Shown one piece after another: positions 28,524 through 34,529 of a stretch of 34,529 bases of DNA. The stretch is taken from positions 1 to 34,529 of the forward strand of contig JABJMA010000071.1 in NCBI GenBank assembly GCA_018659605.1, given 5' to 3'. The DNA comes from Rickettsiales bacterium. GTDB lineage: Bacteria; Pseudomonadota; Alphaproteobacteria; Rickettsiales; JABIRX01. A program made the position numbers and the translations under genes. Every line of letters begins with the position of its first letter. Positions within the stretch are counted from its first letter, which is position 1. Below the pieces are notes generated by a model. That model worked only from the letters and a program-made list of their open reading frames with translations. It ran no database searches and had not been told where the DNA came from.

Positions 28524-28860
28524 TAAGGCTGACGTCCCATGGTTAAATTAAGTTCATTTTGTAAGTTGGTAAAAGTAGTTCTAATGCCTTCTTCTATTGC
28601 CGGATGATATAAAGGGCTATTTAGTATTTCGCTAACGGTTAAATTGAGGCGAGCAGGTGCGTAATATTATTAGTTCTAGAGCCAGTCATCTCAGATCCTA
28701 GGAATTTACCAGTTTTAGTATCTGCGTAAACACGGAGCATGCCTTTATTCATAAGCATGACCCTGGACCTGCCTTAGCTTTTGAAATTTACTTCACCAAT
28801 TTTAAAATCACCATCTTTGGTTTGAGAATTTAAAGTATGATCAGATTCAAGTAAAATCAA
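28520..28860 (-). pseudogene. C-terminal remnant of dihydrolipoamide dehydrogenase-family oxidoreductase
   Basis: Minus-strand translation gives the family's dimerisation domain in two frames. Upstream part: DFKIGEVNFKS, an in-frame TAA where the family has a residue such as Gln, then GRSRVMLMNKGMLRVYADTK and TGKFLGSEMTGSRTNNITHLLA. After a frameshift near 28645-28655 the next frame reads LTVSEILNSPLYHPAIEEG and IRTTFTNLQNELNL, ending at TGA 28520-28522. These correspond to GEVSFEGQGRSRVM, LLRVYADKKTGKLLGAEM and LTVEEIL-MPFYHPT-EEGLRTALR of soluble pyridine-nucleotide disulfide oxidoreductases. The FAD and NAD domains and the CxxxxC site are gone. One nonsense codon, one frameshift and N-terminal loss make it a dead fragment. 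Confidence 0.82.
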
Positions 28861-29111
28861 TTGTTACTTAGGGCTATAATTATTGAATTGAATCACGGTT
28901 TAACTAATAAATGTTCTTGAGTTTAGTTATAATCTGTATCAAACACTATCTCATAATATGGAAAAAAGATTGTCGTATCGGTAGCGTGACTTTCAGGAAA
29001 TATGGCCTAAGCCACTAAAGATGGTAACCAATGTCCTTACGGCTAGTAAAACTTTTCTTGAGGTTTCTCAAAATTTGCCAGACATACAAGTGATTAAGGG
29101 GTAGTAATTAG
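28861..29111 (+). other. gene-free decay zone with one broken short frame
   Basis: No intact gene is seen. A plus-strand frame from ATG 28958 to TAG 29102 would encode 48 codons but is interrupted by TAG at codon 9 (28982-28984); the part after the stop (RDFQEIWPKPLKMVTNVLTA, then SKTFLEVSQNLP) looks protein-like but I do not recognise it. A TATAAT lies at 28928-28933 without a good -35. Together with the oxidoreductase remnant next door this looks like a degrading segment. Confidence 0.4.
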
Positions 29112-30140
29112 ATGGATCCATTCTCGCAAGCATTACTAGGCTCGGTATTTTCTAGCTGTTTTGCACAAAAAATAAAAAAAACAAAAAAGGCCCAAAAGTC
29201 AAAAATAAAAACAGCTGCTTTTTGTGGGGCAATTGGTGGTGTGGCTGCGGATTTAGATGTGTTGATTAAATCTTCACATGATTCATTATTTGCAATTGAA
29301 TATCATCGTCATTTTACCCACTCAATTTTTTTCATACCATTTGGCGGCTTGATAATTGCTACATTATTGTGGCTAATCTTTTATCGGAATAAGATTGGTT
29401 ATAAGGCGATATATTTGTTTACCACAATAGGATATGCAACGCATGGAATCTTAGATAGCCTGACTAGCTATGGGACAAGTCTTTTTTGGCCGATATCAAG
29501 TGCTAGAATTTCATTAAATATAATCTCTATCGTTGATCCTATTTTTACCTCCATTTTATTAATTACTTTAATAGTAACGCTAATAAAGAAATCTTCAAAA
29601 GCTGCTATTTACGGCTTATTAATTACAATCTTATATTTGTCTTTTGGTTATTATCAGAAGCATCAAGTAAATAATTTTATGCATGATATTGCTAATTCCC
29701 GGGGCCATAAAATTGAAAGAAGTCTGCTAAAACCCACTATTGGAAATAATATTTTATGGCGTAGCGTCTATCAATCAGATAATTATTATTATGTTGATGC
29801 AGTAAGAAAAACTCCTTTTTCTGGATTCCTCTTTAAAGAAGGAGCAAGAGTGAATACCATAGACCCGAATAAAGTATTTCCAGAGTTTCTAGAAAATTCT
29901 AAACAGCGAGACGATATTAAAAAATTCGCAGCTTTTTCACAAAATTATATTTACCTTCTAGCGGACCAGGGTAATGTGATTGGAGATCTGCGATATGGCA
30001 CGCTGCCGTATGATTTGAGAACTTTATGGGGGCTTAAAGTTAACCCAGCTCCTAATACGCCCTCAACATTTCTGAAGCTCGGAAATTTTCAGGAGAATGA
30101 TTATATAGAATTTAAAGAGATGTTAAAAGGTCAATTCTAA
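29112..30140 (+). CDS. DUF457 (YdjM-type) inner-membrane metal-dependent hydrolase
   Basis: The 342-residue protein belongs to the DUF457/YdjM group of membrane-bound putative metal-dependent hydrolases. Candidate metal ligands are Asp47 and Asp49 in AADLDVL, His65, His67 and His70 in HRHFTHS, and HGILDSLTSYGT (111-122) before LFWPIS. Several transmembrane helices follow (about 73-91, 101-110, 144-158, 165-181), after which a soluble C-terminal domain of about 160 residues probably lies on one face of the membrane. E. coli YdjM is LexA-regulated, but no LexA box is recognised here and the substrate is unknown. It stands alone, convergent with the outer-membrane protein gene 19 bases away. Confidence 0.88.
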   Translation: MDPFSQALLGSVFSSCFAQKIKKTKKAQKSKIKTAAFCGAIGGVAADLDVLIKSSHDSLFAIEYHRHFTHSIFFIPFGGLIIATLLWLIFYRNKIGYKAIYLFTTIGYATHGILDSLTSYGTSLFWPISSARISLNIISIVDPIFTSILLITLIVTLIKKSSKAAIYGLLITILYLSFGYYQKHQVNNFMHDIANSRGHKIERSLLKPTIGNNILWRSVYQSDNYYYVDAVRKTPFSGFLFKEGARVNTIDPNKVFPEFLENSKQRDDIKKFAAFSQNYIYLLADQGNVIGDLRYGTLPYDLRTLWGLKVNPAPNTPSTFLKLGNFQENDYIEFKEMLKGQF

Positions 30141-30159
30141 TATACTCAAATATAAGATC

Positions 30160-30759
30160 TTAAAAGTGATAAGTTAAGCCAAGCTTTAATGTAACAATGC
30201 TAGTATCAACGGTTGTACTATCTGGAGTATCCAAATCTACATTAGTAATATTTACTTCTAGATTGAGGCTTAATAAATCAATGATTGGAGGGGTAAGGTT
30301 CATTCCAACGCCAGCAATATAACCCTGCGCGGTGCCGCCTTTATGTTGATTGCTAGCTTGCCAATTCACGTCATAATCAATAAAGTTAATTCCTGCTGTT
30401 ACATAGGTATCAATAATCCCCAGCACACTCATTCCAGCATTAACTTTACCACCAAATTGGTAGTTTAGATCAATAGTGTTATTTTGCGTTGTGGTTTCAT
30501 ACGAATCTAAACCGATATAATCAGCATAAATTTCAGGGGTTATAAATAATCCTAATAATGAAATATTATATCCAGCTCTAACTCCTCCAGCCATAATCTC
30601 TTCTGACTCTAAATCTCCGCTTGTTATATTACGATCTGCACTAGCATAATATTGGTTAATATTAACACCAACATAAGGCCCAAATTCAGCGGCTTTACCA
30701 GAAGTGGAAAATGAGGCTATTAGAGCAATAGACATTCCAAAAATTTTTTTCATCATCAT
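30160..30759 (-). CDS. outer-membrane beta-barrel protein (small porin-like)
   Basis: The 199-residue precursor has a signal peptide (KKIFGMSIALIASFSTSGKA, cleavage likely after residue 23 at GKA/AEF). The mature chain, from EFGPYVGVNINQYYAS, shows alternating hydrophobic and polar residues and ends in LTYHF, the terminal aromatic signature recognised by the BAM complex. Size fits an 8-stranded barrel of the OmpA/OMP_b-brl type, like small surface antigens of Rickettsiales. Three ATG codons in a row (MMM) open it; the third, giving MKKIF, may be the used start. No ligand can be assigned. Confidence 0.88.
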   Translation of the reverse strand: MMMKKIFGMSIALIASFSTSGKAAEFGPYVGVNINQYYASADRNITSGDLESEEIMAGGVRAGYNISLLGLFITPEIYADYIGLDSYETTTQNNTIDLNYQFGGKVNAGMSVLGIIDTYVTAGINFIDYDVNWQASNQHKGGTAQGYIAGVGMNLTPPIIDLLSLNLEVNITNVDLDTPDSTTVDTSIVTLKLGLTYHF

Positions 30760-30850
30760 TTAAATCAAATTATTACAGGATCACCCTATAGGTGTTTTGT
30801 TTTAGAGGGCAAGGGATAAATTAAAGATCTGAGAGCGCTAGAGCTAAAAT

Positions 30851-30902
30851 AATTAAGTATACTGTCCCCAGATCTTAATTAAGTATACTGTCCCCAGATC
30901 TT
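30851..30902. repeat. 26-bp exact tandem pair (repeat family copies 1 and 2)
   Basis: Two identical 26-base units, 30851-30876 and 30877-30902, begin AATTAAGTATACTGTCCCC and end AGATCTT. Where copies join, AGATCTTAATTAAG is formed. The ATACTG-YCYC-GATCTT core is shared with the sites at 31014 and 33461. The GGGGACAGTATACTT wording on the other strand resembles tags I recall beside IS200-type (REP-associated) transposase genes, but no transposase is present. The wider interval 30760-31142 has no gene; besides these repeats only AT-rich sequence is seen. Confidence 0.85.
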
Positions 30903-31013
30903 ATTTAGTTAGAGGTTATTTGTTTCACAGGTAATTTTTCTATTCGTTAGATGCATCTTATGATAGAGCTTAAAACTAATAGAGTTTTGAGTCTTCAAAC
31001 ATCAGGGTCTCAG

Positions 31014-31036
31014 AATAATTAGGTATATTGCCTCGG
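31014..31036. repeat. left 23-bp flanking repeat of the 751-residue gene
   Basis: The site begins AATAATTAGGTATATTGCCT and ends CGG at 31036. It matches 33461-33483 at 21 of 23 positions in direct orientation and shares the ATAcTG-CcTCgG core with the tandem pair at 30851. Partial similarity continues upstream (CAGGGTCTCAG here, CAGGTCCAAGG at the right copy). Confidence 0.75.
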
Positions 31037-31142
31037 TTATTACAGCTTGTCGATATGGTTTTTTAGTATAATTGAGTGGTGGCGTTAGTTTATCAAGATG
31101 ATAATACTGGCGTATAACACTATATTAAGAGGAGAGTTGTTT

Positions 31143-33398
31143 ATGTATCTGACCGAGGCGCAAATCCTTAATTTGGAAGTAAAATTTACTGAATTAAGTG
31201 AGAGATATCCGAGTTATCGTGACAATGGATTACTTGAAGTTATTAAGGGTGTAATTCAGACTTTGGATTACCGAACTTTGCCGAATAGTGAGCAAGGTAT
31301 TTTGAGTGTTGCTGCGCGAGGTTTTTTATCAAATCATTTTCAGGTTAATCTAAATCAGCATCCTTCTATAGTAGGGTTTTTGGTTGATACATTGTATGCG
31401 GAGATATTAGGTAAGGCTGAGTTAAATGCTTTTCGGAAGCAATTATCAAATCCTGTGACTTTTGAAAAACTATTGCTGGAGCGGGTGTTTTTTGATAAAG
31501 AGTTATTTGCAGATGTAGATAAATTAGATGGCTTATTAAGCGGGTTTGTTGATTTGCAAAGGCTACAAAGGCAGATTCCAGAAGCCAAAATTGATAATGA
31601 TGCTAGAATTTTAAACCAGATTATATTTTTCTTCGGTGCACCATTTGATTTCTATATCAATTCCGCTGCTAGAGAGTCTGATGATGGACATTTAAGGGGT
31701 GTAGCTCAAGCCGTTCAGCTTTGTTATGATAAAATGATTAGCGGGGATTTTAATATAGGTGATATTGTTGAAGATATTTTATTCTGGCCGGAAAACTTGC
31801 CTAACTCACTGAATAGTTTTTTTGACAAACTTGCAGCTGATGCCGGCTTTGGTTTGAGTGCGCAAGATCAGAGAAAAATATCTGGATTTATGAACCATCT
31901 TAAAGACATTCTCATAGCATATTATCCAGAACATCCTTCGCCTTTTGTATTATTAAAACCGCGTTATGCAGAAAATCTAGCAAGTGAGAGCGATCTTCTG
32001 CTAATATGGCCAGCGGTAGCGGAATTAAAGCAAGCTGAGGCGAAGGCATCAAGCGGATGCGATAACCAGAAAGCCTTGAATATGCCGGCACAGAGACCTC
32101 AATATTTTTCTAAGAAAGAACTTAAGTTTATGGCCGTAACGGAAAAACTATCCAGTCACCTCTCTAAAGAGTGGCAGTTATTATCAATAGAGCTTCTAAA
32201 TATTTATAGTAAGCAACTCGCTATTCCGGAGACGCGGGAAATTTTTGGCAAATTGCCGGTTATAGGTTTTACAATAGAGCTATTCTTGCGTCATTATAAA
32301 ATTGGGAATGGAGAGAGGTTATATAGGACATTTAATATCCAATTAGATAAAATTTTAGCAATAGTTGGGGAACTGCATATAATTAATGGTGGCAAAGATC
32401 TTCTGGGGATTCAGACATATGCTAGTAGATTGCAACAAGAGATAAAAGGTCTCAAAACTAAAAGGCAAATCAATGATAAGGTTGCGGCATATTTTCGATC
32501 AGGGCTGCATGATCGAATAATAAATGCTATCGAACATCACTTAAAGCCTTTTGCTAGAGTAATAGCTGAGCATGCTCCTTATACCATAATAGGAGGAGAG
32601 GGTGGTAGAGGAGGATTGTTATCAGAGATAGATGTCGTGATTCGCAAAACGTCTGAGATTTCTAATCATTTTAAACAGAGGTACCAGGAGGTTAGTGATG
32701 AGATCGTAGCAAGGCAAGAGCATGAAGAATTAATCGAGCTAACAAGGCAAGCTGAATACTCGGCTAAACTGGATAAAGAAGCGGCAGAACGACAAAAGGT
32801 TTTTGCTGAAATGGCGGCTAAGAAAGAGGCGGCAAAACAGCAAAGTGAGATAATATCATATGGTGAGCAAAGCTTGGGTAATGGAGGATTAGTCGAGCTT
32901 CAGTGGGAACTAAAAGGTGATCAAACAAGAGCTGACACTACTTATAAGCAAGACAGTTACAGAGTCGTCATAACTAAAAAGCTTTATGACTTGATTAGTG
33001 ATGCTAAGAACAGCTTATCTCAGGACATTAAAGATGCTGTGGAATCAGGTTTTATACCAACCGTAGGTCGGGGAAAATCTGGAGTTAAGCCAATGGATAA
33101 TGGCGAAGTAGTGGAAGGCTATGTGGTGCTTGAGGTAAAGCTCAAAGGCTCTAAACCGATTACTAATTTCTTAGGAAATTCTTCTGTTACTATAGGTGAT
33201 ATTCGGCTGTGTGGGGTTTTAAAGGATGGAGTTTTCTTAATTAGCGAGATATCTCAACATGGGAAGAATAATGTTGATCTCGGCAATAATGTTCAGCGCA
33301 TCAAAGGAAATATCATGAATGGATCCATAGAGATAAAGCTAGCCGATACGGAAAGATCGGCGACGGAATTATCAAGTGTTGCTAGTTACGGAAGATAA
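31143..33398 (+). CDS. unrecognised large multidomain protein, 751 residues
   Basis: I do not recognise this protein. I chose ATG 31143, preceded by AAGAGGAGAG at good spacing, over ATG 31098, which has no ribosome site. There is no signal peptide or membrane helix. Residues 1-310 and 330-505 look mainly helical, joined by a polar linker. Residues about 509-566 are a charged coiled coil (EVSDEIVARQEHEELIELTR onward). A glycine-rich loop (IIGGEGGRGGLLSEID) precedes it. The last 170 residues form a separate alpha/beta region: strand SYRVVIT near 604, two helices, then YVVLEVKLKG and the hairpin GDIRLCGVLKDGVFLISEIS near 685. That order recalls RelE/BECR-type nuclease toxins, an inference without motif proof. 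The gene is alone and bounded by direct repeats. Confidence 0.82.
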   Translation: MYLTEAQILNLEVKFTELSERYPSYRDNGLLEVIKGVIQTLDYRTLPNSEQGILSVAARGFLSNHFQVNLNQHPSIVGFLVDTLYAEILGKAELNAFRKQLSNPVTFEKLLLERVFFDKELFADVDKLDGLLSGFVDLQRLQRQIPEAKIDNDARILNQIIFFFGAPFDFYINSAARESDDGHLRGVAQAVQLCYDKMISGDFNIGDIVEDILFWPENLPNSLNSFFDKLAADAGFGLSAQDQRKISGFMNHLKDILIAYYPEHPSPFVLLKPRYAENLASESDLLLIWPAVAELKQAEAKASSGCDNQKALNMPAQRPQYFSKKELKFMAVTEKLSSHLSKEWQLLSIELLNIYSKQLAIPETREIFGKLPVIGFTIELFLRHYKIGNGERLYRTFNIQLDKILAIVGELHIINGGKDLLGIQTYASRLQQEIKGLKTKRQINDKVAAYFRSGLHDRIINAIEHHLKPFARVIAEHAPYTIIGGEGGRGGLLSEIDVVIRKTSEISNHFKQRYQEVSDEIVARQEHEELIELTRQAEYSAKLDKEAAERQKVFAEMAAKKEAAKQQSEIISYGEQSLGNGGLVELQWELKGDQTRADTTYKQDSYRVVITKKLYDLISDAKNSLSQDIKDAVESGFIPTVGRGKSGVKPMDNGEVVEGYVVLEVKLKGSKPITNFLGNSSVTIGDIRLCGVLKDGVFLISEISQHGKNNVDLGNNVQRIKGNIMNGSIEIKLADTERSATELSSVASYGR

Positions 33399-33460
33399 GT
33401 TGGTTGTTTTTGAAAGATCTAGCTAATAGGATTTTGGATCCCCAAGAACCAGGTCCAAGG

Positions 33461-33483
33461 AATAATTAGGCATACTGCCTCGG
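33461..33483. repeat. right 23-bp flanking repeat of the 751-residue gene
   Basis: The site begins AATAATTAGGCATACTGCCT and ends CGG at 33483, followed by ATCTTAGAGAGG, so it shares the GATCTTA end with the tandem pair at 30851-30902. It is the direct-orientation partner of 31014-31036 (two mismatches). The rest of 33399-33574 shows no gene. Confidence 0.75.
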
Positions 33484-33574
33484 ATCTTAGAGAGGGTGAC
33501 AGTTCTTAGCTGATAAATCTAAGGATATGGAAGGTAATTTTATGTCAAGATTTGAGGCCTTCTAAGCAGGGAGT

Positions 33575-34529
33575 TTATATCCTCTCTGCCTCTGGAGTAA
33601 AAATGCTCTCAAAAACCTTCATTTGCTTAAATGTAAAAGTAGCAGAAACCATAATTCTTTCACCTTCATTTTTTACATCAACATTTTTGCCATTTTGATA
33701 AATCCATGCAAGTTTTTCACCTTCTGAAACATGAAGATCAAGGTTAATTACAAGATCTTTTTCATCAAAAAAATCATCTATTTTTTTTAATAAGCTTTCA
33801 ATATTATACTCTGTTTTTGCAGAAATCTTTATGGAGTTAGCCTCAGGTGAATCAGCCGTGGTAGAACCGCCCTCAGGTGAGTCACCCTTGGGCGCCTCAT
33901 TTGATTCATTCAAACTATCTTGCTTGAATAAATCTATTTTATTATGAACCTCATATATATTGTCTTCTCTAGTATTATCATCAAGCAAATCTTTTAACAC
34001 TTTTAAAACATCAACTTTCTGCATCTCACTGTCAGGAGATGAAATATCTCGTATATGCAAAATTAAATCTGCATCAACCACTTCTTCTAATGTAGCTCGA
34101 AATGAAGCTATTAGCTCGGTTGGAAGTTTAGAGATAAAGCCCACTGTATCAGAAAGTATAATTTTACGTTTTGAAGGCAAAACAACTTCTCTCATGGTAG
34201 GGTCTAATGTCGCAAACAAGGCATCTTCAGCATAAACATCAGCACCTGTTAACTTGTTAAATAAGGTTGATTTACCAGCATTTGTGTAGCCAATCAGAGC
34301 AACTATAGGATAAGGAATTTTGGCTCTGGTACTTCTATGTAAACCTCGGGTTTTTTTAACAGCTTCAAGTTGACGTTTAATTTTAACTATATCTTCACTT
34401 ATCATCCTACGGTCTGATTCAATCTGTCTCTCACCAGGGCCGCCCATAAAACCTCTACCACCACGTTGACGTTCTAAATGAGTCCAGCTTCTAACCAAGC
34501 GTGACTTTTGATAAGTTAAATGTGCAAGC
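33575..34529 (-). CDS. hflX: GTPase HflX, N-terminus beyond window
   Basis: HflX is a ribosome-binding GTPase that splits stalled 70S ribosomes under stress. The reading frame continues to the window edge (LAHLTYQKSRLVRSWTHLER), so the first roughly 100 or more residues are outside. Visible parts are the HflX hallmark ERQRGGRGFMGGPGERQIE with the coiled SDRRMISEDIVKIKRQLE, the P-loop GYTNAGKST, switch region FATLDPTMREV, DTVGFISKLP and NKIDL (G4). Between G4 and the ISAKT G5 block is a low-complexity insert of about 25 residues (SNEAPKGDSPEGGSTTADSP) not typical of the family. The TTG at 34498 is an internal leucine, not the start. Confidence 0.96.
   Translation of the reverse strand, partial: LAHLTYQKSRLVRSWTHLERQRGGRGFMGGPGERQIESDRRMISEDIVKIKRQLEAVKKTRGLHRSTRAKIPYPIVALIGYTNAGKSTLFNKLTGADVYAEDALFATLDPTMREVVLPSKRKIILSDTVGFISKLPTELIASFRATLEEVVDADLILHIRDISSPDSEMQKVDVLKVLKDLLDDNTREDNIYEVHNKIDLFKQDSLNESNEAPKGDSPEGGSTTADSPEANSIKISAKTEYNIESLLKKIDDFFDEKDLVINLDLHVSEGEKLAWIYQNGKNVDVKNEGERIMVSATFTFKQMKVFESIFTPEAERI

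Noticed and set aside
31098..31142. Upstream ATG for the 751-residue protein (15 extra residues)
   Set aside because: No ribosome site precedes it, whereas AAGAGGAGAG sits correctly before ATG 31143.

Overview
The window is a piece of an AT-rich alphaproteobacterial chromosome, most likely from the order Rickettsiales. The best evidence is the 16S rRNA gene at the left edge (5' end cut off). It is not followed by tRNA-Ile, tRNA-Ala or 23S rRNA but by an unrelated protein gene, the split rRNA arrangement typical of Rickettsiales. The ribosomal block rpsP-rimM-trmD-rplS followed by leuC is an alphaproteobacterial gene order. Genes for histidine (hisF, hisE, hisC), leucine (leuC) and purine (purE, purK) synthesis, and for Kdo-containing lipopolysaccharide, suggest a lineage less reduced than Rickettsia or Anaplasma, perhaps one of the environmental or protist-associated families. 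That placement is inference; no phylogeny was run.

Layout. 1-1233: 16S rRNA with a 3' hairpin. 1518-5288: an alpha/beta hydrolase, an aminoglycoside-phosphotransferase-type kinase, and a two-gene lipid A/LPS operon (LpxJ-like acyltransferase, then waaA). 5434-8106: an unknown 340-residue protein, then purE-purK. 8157-9560: a decayed trypsin-like protease gene, rpmB (L28), a very clear promoter-to-terminator small RNA unit, and a double-CDGSH iron-sulfur protein. 9642-15438, all on the minus strand: groES-groEL, and rpsP-rimM-trmD-rplS-leuC, in which rpsP carries a long tail built from 45-bp tandem repeats. 15525-18663, plus strand: two adjacent unrecognised alpha-helical proteins, then gltX. 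18701-19228: an orphan DUF4065 (Panacea/SocA-like) protein. 19317-24112: a compact hisF-hisE-hisC-alaS operon. 24218-26981: a eukaryote-type (GSII) glutamine synthetase followed by a glutaminase with the animal kidney-type architecture (EF-hand-like N-terminus, catalytic domain, ankyrin C-terminus). 27007-28321: coaD and an AIM24-family protein.

28322-29111 is gene-poor. It holds a GC-rich candidate structured RNA or leader, the wrecked C-terminal end of a dihydrolipoamide-dehydrogenase-family gene, and a decayed small ORF. 29112-30759 encodes a DUF457 membrane hydrolase and an outer-membrane beta-barrel protein. 30760-33574 is an accessory segment: one large unrecognised 751-residue protein sits between imperfect 23-bp direct repeats of a short repeat family that is also present as a 26-bp exact tandem pair. 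The window ends inside hflX.

The most interesting parts are the repeat-bounded 751-residue gene, the adjacent GSII/ankyrin-glutaminase pair, the small RNA at 9232-9298, and the expanded S16 tail. All statements rest on reading the sequence and on recall of family motifs; no database search was possible.
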